Source of the DNA: Oxalobacteraceae bacterium
Lineage (GTDB): Bacteria > Pseudomonadota > Gammaproteobacteria > Burkholderiales > Burkholderiaceae_D
Direction of reading: 5' to 3'
Assembly: GCA_023259175.1 (NCBI GenBank)
Contig: JAHFQV010000001.1
Span: 42,411-106,410, forward strand
Length of the DNA: 64,000 bases
The notes under the pieces were generated by a model, which did no database searches, was not told the origin of the DNA, and saw only the letters and a list, made by a program, of their open reading frames with translations. Every line of letters begins with the position of its first letter. The first letter of the stretch is position 1. Of the stretch, positions 41,068 to 52,815 are shown piece after piece. A program made the position numbers and the translations under genes.

Positions 41068-41658
41068 TTATTCTACTTTGGCAGCTTCGACCTGAATCGA
41101 AAGCCTTACTTCCGGCGCGAAACCATATTGTACGGCATAGTCCAAGCCAAAGTCAGTGCGTTTGATTTCGGCACTGGCATCCGCGCCACATATTTCGCGT
41201 TTGCTCATTGCATCTTGTATGCATTTGAATTGATTCACCACAAGACGAACTGGCTTGGTTACGCCGAGTAAGGTGAGCTCGCCATCGACTGCGACTAATT
41301 TATCGCCCTCAAATTGCATAGAAGTGCCTTTGTAAGAGATGCTCGGAAACTGCGCGACATCAAACATGTCTTTGCTCTTGGCGTGGGCGTTCATTTTTTC
41401 CATGCCGAAGTCGATCGTGTTGGCATCAATCGTGACTTGCATCGTGCCAGTTTTTGCCGCACGGTCTAGGGTGATGCTACCCGAGGTTTTATTGAATTTT
41501 CCGCGCCAAAAAGAGAGGCCTTTATGATCGGCGGCAAAACTTGGATAGGTATGGTTAGGATCGATCTTGTAAGTTTGCGCGTTTGCAGCGCCCGACATAA
41601 ATGTGATACTAGCGACGCTGGCGACCATTGCGCAGCTCAGGGTGGACTTTAATTTCAT
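41068..41658 (-). CDS. YceI family protein
   Basis: Signal peptide; YKIDPNHTYPSFAADHKGLSFWRGKFNKTSGSITLD. Confidence 0.93.
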   Translation of the reverse strand: MKLKSTLSCAMVASVASITFMSGAANAQTYKIDPNHTYPSFAADHKGLSFWRGKFNKTSGSITLDRAAKTGTMQVTIDANTIDFGMEKMNAHAKSKDMFDVAQFPSISYKGTSMQFEGDKLVAVDGELTLLGVTKPVRLVVNQFKCIQDAMSKREICGADASAEIKRTDFGLDYAVQYGFAPEVRLSIQVEAAKVE

Positions 41659-42242
41659 TATTGTGCTCCATTGATTGGGGTGGTTACGATCTTAAATTTG
41701 ACGATCACTTCATCGGCTACCATGCTGGTATCTTTCCACTCACCTTCGCCGATTTGAAAGCTGAGTCGTTTCAAAGGAATACTACCTTCAAACACGAGGC
41801 GCTGCGCCTCTTGTTTTTGCAAAACGCGGAAAGTTAAAACCTGCGTTCGTCCTTTCAGAGTGAGCTTTCCGCTGACCTCAAGCTGCGCTGCATTGATGCG
41901 TTTAATTTGGCTGGCTTTGAACTGCGCTTTGGGAAATGCCGCGCTGTTAAACCATTCTTTTTTTAAGACTTCCCCGTTCAATTCAGGTGCGGGCAGATTG
42001 AGGCTAGTCATATCAATGTCGAATTCGAGTTGACTCAATTCAGGATGCGCAGCATTAAAATTGAGTTGACTAGAAAATCGCTTAAAGTAGGCGGTAATGG
42101 GTACATCCATTTGCTTAAATGTGATTGCAACGCTGCTTTGGCTCGCATCGAGTTTTTCACTCCACGCGAAAGCGGTAGATAGCATAGAAAGTAGGCTGAC
42201 CGCCATCCCAAGTAGCCATCGTTTTTGAAGTGCACTTACCAT
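41658..42242 (-). CDS. YceI family protein (second paralogue)
   Basis: Signal peptide; LDASQSSVAITFKQMDVPITAYFKRFSSQLNFN; abuts the previous YceI gene. Confidence 0.88.
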   Translation of the reverse strand: MVSALQKRWLLGMAVSLLSMLSTAFAWSEKLDASQSSVAITFKQMDVPITAYFKRFSSQLNFNAAHPELSQLEFDIDMTSLNLPAPELNGEVLKKEWFNSAAFPKAQFKASQIKRINAAQLEVSGKLTLKGRTQVLTFRVLQKQEAQRLVFEGSIPLKRLSFQIGEGEWKDTSMVADEVIVKFKIVTTPINGAQ

Positions 42243-42341
42243 TAAAATTCCCTTTTGTTTGAATGACCGTGAGGCACATCAGCTTGAATTGTTGAGTCTG
42301 TGTTTGGATCGTTTGTGTTGATCGATTGGCCCAAAGCAAAC

Positions 42342-42872
42342 CTAATATTTCCCTGGCAGTATACGACTCAAGATCTTATCTTTGTCTAAGAATTGGTGCT
42401 TCATTGCAGCGATGAAGTGTACTGCGATTAAAAAAAGAAGGGAGTAGGTCAGCGTTTCATGTAGCCATTTTAACGGGACTTTTAAATCGGCTTGCGGACC
42501 GTAAAACACGGGAAGCTCAATCACACCGAAATAAACCACGGGAACGCCCGCTGCGAGCGAATAAAAATAGCCCGAAAGCGGGGCGCACATCATCAGGAAA
42601 TAAAGGCTGATATGCATCGCTGCCGCCATCCATTTTTCCACACGACCCATGCTGTCTGGAAAACGCGGTGCGCGATATAGGCCGCGCAAAGCTAAGCGAA
42701 CGAGCACCAGCAGGAAAATACTCACCCCTAGCCATTTGTGCCAAGAATAGAGTCTGAGCTTCTGTGGACTAAAGGCTAGGCCCGTCATATAAGCACCCAT
42801 AGCCAATGCGGCCAAGAGCAGCAGGGCGACGAGCCAATGAAAGAAAATATGACTGGAGTGGTATTTGCGCAT
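42342..42872 (-). CDS. Cytochrome b561
   Basis: Four TM segments with heme-type His: HSSHIFFHWLVALLLLAALAMG...HKWLGVSIFLLVLVRLALRGLYR...HETLTYSLLFLIAVHFIAAMKHQF. Confidence 0.92.
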   Translation of the reverse strand: MRKYHSSHIFFHWLVALLLLAALAMGAYMTGLAFSPQKLRLYSWHKWLGVSIFLLVLVRLALRGLYRAPRFPDSMGRVEKWMAAAMHISLYFLMMCAPLSGYFYSLAAGVPVVYFGVIELPVFYGPQADLKVPLKWLHETLTYSLLFLIAVHFIAAMKHQFLDKDKILSRILPGKY

Positions 42873-43507
42873 ACTTAAGTCTTCTTTTGAGAATTATTCC
42901 ATTCTAGCAATTGATTGGAAAACGAGGGAAATCAGATCAAGGCCTTTTTAGTTTGAATAAGAACTAACTTCGCTTAAAAAGTTCAAAAAAGCTCAAAAAA
43001 ACCATTTATCTGAAATTAAATTGTATCTTTGCATTGAAATTGCCGGGAATTTATCCTCGATTTTAGCAATAATTACCAAACTAAGAACAATACCACTTAA
43101 TAAGTTTCCATGCGAAAACAAGATTCCATGTAGAAACTAAATCCCAAGCTATAAATTTTCTTTAAATTCGAATCCGTCTGAGAAAATTTAATTCGATTTA
43201 TTTCGAATTCGCTTAGATAAATTTCCGTAGGGCACTTTTGAAAATATATTTACCATGATACCAGTTACTTTTTGTGCATGAATCTGTCTCATATGTACAA
43301 AAATTTTTAAATTTGTCTCAAATTGTGCACGAAATTCCAAAATCCTAACCAAATTTAATTTTAGTCGTGGCATATTCTCACCGCAGGAGACTTAAGTGTA
43401 GTACCGGATCGCAGACTTTGATTGCTAAATGTTAATTGTTGTCTTTGATCCAAATCGGGAGGTGGCAAATTGCCGTTACACGCGGCAATGCGCCCATAAA
43501 TGAGTGA

Positions 43508-45352
<1,845 letters not shown>

Positions 45353-45355
<3 letters not shown>

Positions 45356-45393
45356 GCTGAAACTAAGTTGAACCTAAGTTGAACATAAGTTGA
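45353..45393 (+). repeat. Four 11-bp tandem repeats starting at the M4 protease stop codon
   Basis: TAAGCTGA, TAAGTTGA, TAAGTTGA, TAAGTTGA at 45353, 45364, 45375, 45386. Confidence 0.8.
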
Positions 45394-45420
45394 GCAAAAC
45401 GCGGCATGATGTAAGTCGCA

Positions 45421-45457
45421 AAAAAAGCTGCCAAATCGTGAGATTGGCAGCTTTTTT
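45421..45457. terminator. Bidirectional rho-independent terminator between M4 protease and purB
   Basis: AAAAAAGCTGCCAA-TCGTGAGA-TTGGCAGCTTTTTT. Confidence 0.92.
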
Positions 45458-45489
45458 CTTGGGTGTGGAAATAGTTTTGGAATTTCCGT

Positions 45490-46941
<1,452 letters not shown>

Positions 46942-47111
46942 TTAAGGGATGAAGTAAGCAGTGAAGCAAATTCGAAATTTCGAACTGTAAAAGGGCGATT
47001 TTACCATTTTTAAGCCTAGATTTCTGTTGCTCCATTTTTAATAAATAAGCAATTTCGGCGCATTCGGCGCGCTCAGTGCTATAATCGCAGCTCAACTTAC
47101 TACTATCTACT

Positions 47112-47720
47112 ATGAAATTAATCGGTTCCCTAGCAAGTCCATACGTGAGAAAAGTCCGCGTGGTGATGGCGGAAAAAAAGCTTGATTACGCTTTGATACT
47201 TGAAAACGTTTGGGCACCAGATACAACGATTCAGCAATCGAATCCGCTTGGTAAAGTTCCCTGTTTGTTGATGGAAGATGGCGGCGCAATGTTTGATTCG
47301 CGCGTTATCGTTGAGTACTTAGATACCCTGACACCTGTCGGAAAACTGATACCTCCAAACGGACGTGAACGCGCCGAAGTGAAAAGCTGGGAAGCGCTTG
47401 CCGACGGAATTCTAGACGCGGCCGTCTTGGTGCGTTTGGAAAAAACTACACGTCCAAGCCATCTTCAAAGCGAAGTTTGGATTAGTCGCCAATTCGACAA
47501 AGTGTTTGCCGGCCTCAAAGCGATGTCACAAGGCTTGGCAGAGTCGCCTTACTGTGTTGGTAATCACTTGACCTTGGCCGATATCAGCGTGGTGTGTTGT
47601 TTAGATTGGCTGAGCTTTCGCTTTCCAGACATAAAATGGCGCGATGACTACCTCAATCTCGTCAAATTGGCCGACAAACTCGCAGAACGCGCGTCGTTTA
47701 AAGATACCCTGCCCGAGTGA
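47112..47720 (+). CDS. Glutathione S-transferase family protein
   Basis: MKLIGSLASPYVRKVRVVMAEKKLDY...NPLGKVPCLLMEDG; C-terminal LTLADISVVCCLDWL. Confidence 0.93.
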   Translation: MKLIGSLASPYVRKVRVVMAEKKLDYALILENVWAPDTTIQQSNPLGKVPCLLMEDGGAMFDSRVIVEYLDTLTPVGKLIPPNGRERAEVKSWEALADGILDAAVLVRLEKTTRPSHLQSEVWISRQFDKVFAGLKAMSQGLAESPYCVGNHLTLADISVVCCLDWLSFRFPDIKWRDDYLNLVKLADKLAERASFKDTLPE

Positions 47721-47731
47721 ATTTTTTGCTT

Positions 47732-47756
47732 GAGGGAAGGCGCGAGCGCTTCCCTC
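47732..47756. terminator. Hairpin between convergent GST and tonB genes
   Basis: GAGGGAAG...CTTCCCTC stem with GC-rich top. Confidence 0.55.
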
Positions 47757-47797
47757 CCGTGTAGGTGGGTGGTCGTCTAATCGTCTAATCGTGTTAT

Positions 47798-48472
47798 TTA
47801 GGTGCGCAAGGAAAACGAGATGCTGGCAGTGGCCAGTACCGCGATTTTTCGACCATCTTCAATATGCGGTTTAAACAGTGCCCGCATCAGCGCCAAGCGT
47901 GCCGACTCATCCAATCTTGCAAAGCCAGAGGATTGCAAAATATCGACTCGCTCTGCACGCCCATTTTCGTTTACTAAGACCTGCATGACGACCCGGCCTT
48001 CCTCGCCTAGCCGTCGCGCCATCGGCGGATAGTCGGCTTGAGGTGCTTGTAGGTATTCCACATGATTCACCTGCTGCGGAAGCTTCGCTTCGTTTTTCGC
48101 CTGTCGTGTAAGCGGCTGGGCTATCGTATCCTGACTGACCACAGGGGGTGCTGGGCTAGGGTCGGCCGGACTTGCGTTTAGAGCGATCGAGTTGGCTAAA
48201 TCCTGATTCGGTATCGGCAAGGCTGTCAGCACTGGTTCGAGCATAGGCTGGGGTGCTTTGTTGCTAGGCGAAGTGGTCGGAATAGGTTTGCTAGGCTCGT
48301 GAATATTTGGACTTTGCGATGGGAGCAGCATGACCAAGCTTTCCTTGGCGACCAAGCGCTGAAAATGAACCGGATTTAGCAGCAAGGCGTAAAACATCGC
48401 CGCGTGCGCCAGTACAATCACGGTACCTGTGAAAATCGGTTTGGACCAAGGGTGAAAAGAGCTGGATTTCAT
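47798..48472 (-). CDS. TonB family energy transducer
   Basis: N-terminal TM, Pro-rich linker, TonB C-terminal YPPMARRLGEEGRVVMQVLVNENGRAERVDILQSSGFARLDESA. Confidence 0.9.
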   Translation of the reverse strand: MKSSSFHPWSKPIFTGTVIVLAHAAMFYALLLNPVHFQRLVAKESLVMLLPSQSPNIHEPSKPIPTTSPSNKAPQPMLEPVLTALPIPNQDLANSIALNASPADPSPAPPVVSQDTIAQPLTRQAKNEAKLPQQVNHVEYLQAPQADYPPMARRLGEEGRVVMQVLVNENGRAERVDILQSSGFARLDESARLALMRALFKPHIEDGRKIAVLATASISFSLRT

Positions 48473-48493
48473 TGTTCGCGCCGCCGTTATCTA

Positions 48494-48512
48494 AATGAGA
48501 GTAATTCGCATT
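48494..48512 (-). promoter_or_regulatory. Fur-box-like palindrome upstream of tonB
   Basis: Minus strand AATGCGAATTACTCTCATT; close to the AATGAGAATNATTCTCATT type of Fur box. Confidence 0.6.
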
Positions 48513-48574
48513 TAAATTATGCTTGAATTTTGAGCGCAATACAATCAAAATTTCAGCCGAAATTTAGCAGAATT

Positions 48575-49426
48575 CTAAACTACACCCATTTCTTCCCCTA
48601 GGCGTAGCGAACATCCGGCGCTCCAATTTTGGTTAAACTGCATGCTAGCAGCTGGAAAGAGCATCACCACTGTCGAACCGAGTAAAAATCGACCCATTTC
48701 TTCACCCTTAGCCAAAACAATATTTTGATCTAGATAATTCCAAGTGCGCACACTGGCGCTGCGAGGCGGATTGACGATGCCGTGCCAGGCGGTGTGCATG
48801 CTGCCGACGATGGTGGCACCGACCAAAACCATCACGAATGGACCATGCTCGCCCTCAAACAGACACACCACCCGTTCATTGCGCGCAAACAAATCCGGCA
48901 CACCTCGCGCAGTGGTCGGATTAACAGAAAATAAGCTGCCAGGCACATAAGTCATCTGGCTTAAACGTCCAGCGCAAGGCATGTGTATCCGATGATAGTC
49001 TTTCGGGCTTAAATAAATATTCGCAAACTGACCACCATCAAATCGAGCCGCCAGCGCTTCGTCTCCACCCAGCAAAGCACGGGTCGAAAAAGAATGGCCT
49101 TTGGCCTGAAAAATTTGATCTTGCAAAATCGAGCCAAATTCACTCATCGCACCATCGACCGGACAAACATAAGCGGCAGCAGCGAAAGGGCGTGCTTGTG
49201 GTTTCAAAGCGCGCGTGAAAAAATCATTAAAACTGGCGTACTGGCTAATGTCAGATTGAAGCGCCTCATCCATATTGACCTGATAGCGTTTCACGAACCA
49301 AGCAATGATGCGTGTAGTAGAAGCGCCACCACGCCAATTGGCCACCACACCCGCAAATAGGGTGATCCAAAGCTTGGGCAGACAATATTGAGGGAGTACA
49401 GCAAGACGATCAGATAAACGCAGCAC
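48575..49426 (-). CDS. psd: Phosphatidylserine decarboxylase proenzyme
   Basis: Catalytic LGST motif (RFLLGSTVVMLFP); HRIHMPCAGRL; start placed at GTG 49426 (VLRLSDRLAVLPQY); longer ORF to 49486. Confidence 0.9.
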   Translation of the reverse strand: MLRLSDRLAVLPQYCLPKLWITLFAGVVANWRGGASTTRIIAWFVKRYQVNMDEALQSDISQYASFNDFFTRALKPQARPFAAAAYVCPVDGAMSEFGSILQDQIFQAKGHSFSTRALLGGDEALAARFDGGQFANIYLSPKDYHRIHMPCAGRLSQMTYVPGSLFSVNPTTARGVPDLFARNERVVCLFEGEHGPFVMVLVGATIVGSMHTAWHGIVNPPRSASVRTWNYLDQNIVLAKGEEMGRFLLGSTVVMLFPAASMQFNQNWSAGCSLRLGEEMGVV

Positions 49427-49590
49427 GATAAGCCTAGAGGGGAAAAGTGAATGCAGGATTATAGCTGCTAAGAAAGCTCGCGCCAAATTGAAAAAAAGCC
49501 GAGCTTAGCACCGACGTGAACGCCGGAACGGCCTGGCAAATTTGGTGCACGCCAAAGAACTCACCAGCATACCTTTTTCCTAATCCATAT

Positions 49591-49605
49591 TTAGTTATAA
49601 TCTAT
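49591..49605 (+). promoter_or_regulatory. OxyR-half-site-like/-10-like sequence upstream of ahpC-like gene
   Basis: TTAGTTATAATCTAT fits ATAGNTNNNANCTAT at 9/10 defined bases, but also contains a perfect TATAAT, so the two readings compete. Confidence 0.3.
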
Positions 49606-49675
49606 TGGATTCTAATTTTTCATAGTGATAAACTTCGCTTCGTTGTTGAAGTTATGTCGGCCTAGCGGCCATTTA

Positions 49676-49851
49676 AACCGAGATTTTCCATTAGGATTTG
49701 AGATGATGGCGGATGCACTTTTCGAGGCAGGTTTGGCGTGAATGAGGCGCTCATGGCTAGCCATGAGCAACGAAGAACGTCAAAAATGACCGGAAATGCG
49801 CCGCCAGCACTTAAATAGCAGCTTTGCTGCGCCTAATGGAAAATCTCGGTT
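49676..49851. repeat. 176-bp long-inverted-repeat (MITE-like) element
   Basis: Perfect 20-bp inverted termini AACCGAGATTTTCCATTAGG/CCTAATGGAAAATCTCGGTT, central perfect 20-bp palindrome GCTCATGGCTAGCCATGAGC (49749..49768), no credible ORF. Confidence 0.75.
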
Positions 49852-49868
49852 AAACTCAGGAGAATTCA

Positions 49869-50417
49869 ATGAAAACAGTAGGACAAAAACTCGACGCATT
49901 TAGCGTACCCGCAGCCAAACCCGGTTTTAATCATCACGAAGAAAACGGTGTATCGGCCTTCGAAAATATCACCGAAGCCTCATTCCCAGGCAAGTGGAAA
50001 ATCATCTATTTCTACCCCAAAGATTTTACCTTTGTCTGCCCGACAGAGATCGTCGAATTTGCAAAATTAAATGACGATTTCGCAGAGCGTGACGCAGTCT
50101 TGATGGGCGGCTCCACCGACAATGAATTTTGTAAGCTAGCATGGCGTCGTGAGCACAAAGACCTCGACAAACTTAACCACTACGCCTTCGGTGATGCAAC
50201 CGGCGCCCTAGTCGATATGTTAGGTGTGCGTGACGTGAATGCAGGCGTGGCTTTACGTGCGACTTTTGTGGTTGATCCAGATAATGTGATTCAGCACGTT
50301 TCAGTTAATAATTTAAATGTAGGACGTAATCCTACAGAAATTTTGCGGATTTTGGATGGTTTGCAAACGGATGAGTTATGTCCATGTAATCGCAAAGTGG
50401 GCGGTGAAACATTGTAA
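49869..50417 (+). CDS. ahpC: Peroxiredoxin (AhpC/TSA family, AhpC-like)
   Basis: YFYPKDFTFVCPTEIVEFAKLNDDFAERDAV; C-terminal resolving Cys region ELCPCNRKVGGETL; followed by AhpD-like gene. Confidence 0.92.
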   Translation: MKTVGQKLDAFSVPAAKPGFNHHEENGVSAFENITEASFPGKWKIIYFYPKDFTFVCPTEIVEFAKLNDDFAERDAVLMGGSTDNEFCKLAWRREHKDLDKLNHYAFGDATGALVDMLGVRDVNAGVALRATFVVDPDNVIQHVSVNNLNVGRNPTEILRILDGLQTDELCPCNRKVGGETL

Positions 50418-50421
50418 ATCC

Positions 50422-50700
50422 AATTTTCGGGCGCAGCGCGTTGTTGCAAATCCTCGCAATATAGACATATTGCTGCGGTTTGCGCCTAGCGCTGCATCCC
50501 GAGAATTGAATTTACGATGAATTTTCAGGCGCAGCGCCTTGTTGCAAATCCTCGCAATATAGACCTATTGCTGCGGTTTGCGCCTAGCGCTGCACGCCGA
50601 GAATTGAATTTACGATGAATTTTCGGGCGCAGCGCGTTGTTGCAAATCCTCGCAATATAGACATATTGCTGCGGTTTGCGCCTAGCGCTGCTCGTCGAGA
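50422..50700. repeat. Three tandem ~98-bp hairpin-forming repeats
   Basis: Units start at 50422, 50520 and 50618 (period 98; third truncated): AATTTTCGGGCGCAGCGC...GCAAATCCTCGCAATAT-AGAC-ATATTGCTGCGGTTTGC...GCGCTGC..CCGAGAATT. Confidence 0.92.
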
Positions 50701-50707
50701 CTCGTAT

Positions 50708-50729
50708 AAAACCCGCTAGAGCGGGTTTT
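50708..50729 (+). terminator. Terminator-like hairpin between ahpC and ahpD-like gene
   Basis: AAAACCCGC-TAGA-GCGGGTTTT perfect 9-bp stem. Confidence 0.65.
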
Positions 50730-50756
50730 AAAATCTTTATTTAATAGGTGAAAACT

Positions 50757-51284
50757 ATGGAATTTCTATCTTTAATTAAATCTTATGTGCCGGACTATGC
50801 AAAAGACATTCGCTTGAACGTGGATAGTACGATAGCGCGTTCGAGTTTGGATGCGTCTGATGCGGTCGGCGTGGCGTTGGCGGCGGCGTTTGCGGCTAAG
50901 AATCAGACCTTGATCAAAGCCTTTAAAGAGGCGGGTGTTCTGTCGCCGGAAGAGGTGCAGGGGGCGATGACGGCAGCGTCTTTGATGGGGATGAATAATG
51001 TCTGGTATCCTTTTGTCGAAATGGCCGATGACGAGGATTTGAAAACCCAAGGTGCGCAATTAAGGATGAATGCCTACGCGAACAATGGTGGGCTCGATAA
51101 GCGCCGTTTCGAAATGTATGCGCTGGCCGCTTCGATTATCGGAAAGTGTCATTTTTGCGTGAAGTCGCATTTTGATTTGCTCAAGAAAGAAGGTATGTCG
51201 GCGACCCAGTTACGCGATGTCGGTCGGATTGTCGCTGTGGTGAATGCTTTGGCACAGGTATTGACGGCGGAAAATATCGTTTAA
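50757..51284 (+). CDS. Carboxymuconolactone decarboxylase/AhpD-like alkylhydroperoxidase
   Basis: IIGKCHFCVKSHFDLLKKEGMS: CxxC-x3-H AhpD-like active site. Confidence 0.88.
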   Translation: MEFLSLIKSYVPDYAKDIRLNVDSTIARSSLDASDAVGVALAAAFAAKNQTLIKAFKEAGVLSPEEVQGAMTAASLMGMNNVWYPFVEMADDEDLKTQGAQLRMNAYANNGGLDKRRFEMYALAASIIGKCHFCVKSHFDLLKKEGMSATQLRDVGRIVAVVNALAQVLTAENIV

Positions 51285-51311
51285 ACTGAGCTATTGTTAA
51301 GGGAAAACGCC

Positions 51312-51893
51312 ATGGGAAAAACACGATTAGAGGCTTTTAGCGATGGTGTGATCGCGATCATCATCACCATCATGGTATTGGAACTCAAGGTCCCGCATGG
51401 CGCAGATTTTGCAACTTTGCGCCCACTTTTTCCCGTGTTTTTGAGCTATGTGTTGAGTTTTGTTTTTGTCGGTATTTACTGGAATAATCACCACCATCTT
51501 TTGCATGCGGTAGCGAAGCTAAATGGCGCAGCGCTTTGGGCTAATCTTCATCTGCTGTTTTGGTTGTCCTTAACGCCTTTCGTGACTGCATGGATGGGCG
51601 AAAATCATTTTCAGGCCTTACCGGTGGCACTGTATGGTGTCGTGCTCTTGATGTCCGGTGTGGCTTATTCAGTTCTGGTCTGGGTGTTGATGCGGCACGA
51701 GGGGAAAAATTCCACTCTCAGTAAAGCTTTGGGTAAGGATGTGAAAGGCAAATTGTCCGTGGTGATGTATGCGCTTGCGATTCCCGTGGCCTTTTTGAAC
51801 GAATGGATATCCTTAGCTGCCTACGTCGCGGTGGCGGCGATGTGGTTTATTCCCGATAGCCGAATAGAGTCACATCTACAAACGAAAGCCTGA
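51312..51893 (+). CDS. TMEM175-family (DUF1211) potassium channel-like membrane protein
   Basis: MGKTRLEAFSDGVIAIIITIMVLELKVP: R-x(3)-FSD motif; six TM-like segments. Confidence 0.9.
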   Translation: MGKTRLEAFSDGVIAIIITIMVLELKVPHGADFATLRPLFPVFLSYVLSFVFVGIYWNNHHHLLHAVAKLNGAALWANLHLLFWLSLTPFVTAWMGENHFQALPVALYGVVLLMSGVAYSVLVWVLMRHEGKNSTLSKALGKDVKGKLSVVMYALAIPVAFLNEWISLAAYVAVAAMWFIPDSRIESHLQTKA

Positions 51894-52736
51894 GGAAACC
51901 TTGGCTTTGAAATGTTTTAGGCGGGCGACCAATGTAAAGCTCATGATGACCAATAGTGACCATGAGCTCCATTTCCCGACATGCACCACCGACCACGCGC
52001 CCAATTGATTTGGATATTTCCAGACACCGAAAAAAGTGCCGATATTTTCGGCCAACCAAACAAAGAAGCCGATCAAAAGAAACGACATTAGTAAGGGCAT
52101 CTTACGCACGCGGTCAAGCGGGGTAAAGTGCACCATTGATCGTGCGTAAAGACCCAAAGCACAGGCGGCTAAATACCAGCGATAATCGCCAATAAAATGG
52201 TGGCTGAAAAAATTGGCGTAGATCAGGATGGCCATCAGGCTGGCCATCCAATACGGCGGATGATGCATGATTTTTAAATCGAAAAGTCGCCATGCCTGAA
52301 TGATGTAACTTCCTATCGAGGCATACATAAAACCCGAAAAAAGCGGTACGCCTAAGAGTTTGCTATAGGCGAAATCAGGATAGGCCCAAGATTTGATGCC
52401 TTGCGAAGTTTTGAATACTTCGAGCGCAAAACCAAGCAGATGAAACACAGTAATGGCCTTGAGTTCGTCGACGGTTTCCAAGTTAGACCAGACCATCCAC
52501 ACCTGTATTGCAAGCGCGATGATCAACAAACAATCGTAACGCGGAAGGCCGAAAATACCGGCACGCGGCACCGTAAAAATCGCCGCAAAAAAAAGGCCTA
52601 CGAATAAGCAAGCGCGCGCATTTTTGAGCCCGAAAAAAAGAAATTCGAGCGTGAATCTACGCAGTCCGAAAAGCGCAAACCCTGCAAAACGCGGCTGTTC
52701 TTGGCAGAGGAAACGATCAATGTTTTGTAGTGGCAT
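51876..52736 (-). CDS. DUF817 family integral membrane protein
   Basis: FLFFGLKNARACLFVGLFFAAIF...SWAYPDFAYSKLLGVPLFSGFMYASIGSYIIQAWRLF. Confidence 0.85.
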   Translation of the reverse strand: MPLQNIDRFLCQEQPRFAGFALFGLRRFTLEFLFFGLKNARACLFVGLFFAAIFTVPRAGIFGLPRYDCLLIIALAIQVWMVWSNLETVDELKAITVFHLLGFALEVFKTSQGIKSWAYPDFAYSKLLGVPLFSGFMYASIGSYIIQAWRLFDLKIMHHPPYWMASLMAILIYANFFSHHFIGDYRWYLAACALGLYARSMVHFTPLDRVRKMPLLMSFLLIGFFVWLAENIGTFFGVWKYPNQLGAWSVVHVGKWSSWSLLVIMSFTLVARLKHFKAKVSSGFRL

Positions 52737-52815
52737 GGACCCTCAATTTCGATTCTGCACACCAGCGTTGCGTGTCTGCGCCGCCAGCGCTATCTTTTTC
52801 GCTACCGATTCCGCG

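Noticed and set aside
43188-43373. 61-aa minus-strand ORF in the AT-rich region
   Set aside because: No convincing RBS, no signal or domain; AT-rich chance ORF.
49591-49640. Full tetrameric OxyR site upstream of ahpC
   Set aside because: First dimer half-site is good but the second (TAATTTTTCATAGTG) does not fit, and a TATAAT overlaps; only a low-confidence feature retained.
50422-50700. Possible CRISPR array
   Set aside because: Whole 98-bp units are repeated with no variable spacers, and no cas genes are present; units are internally self-complementary instead.
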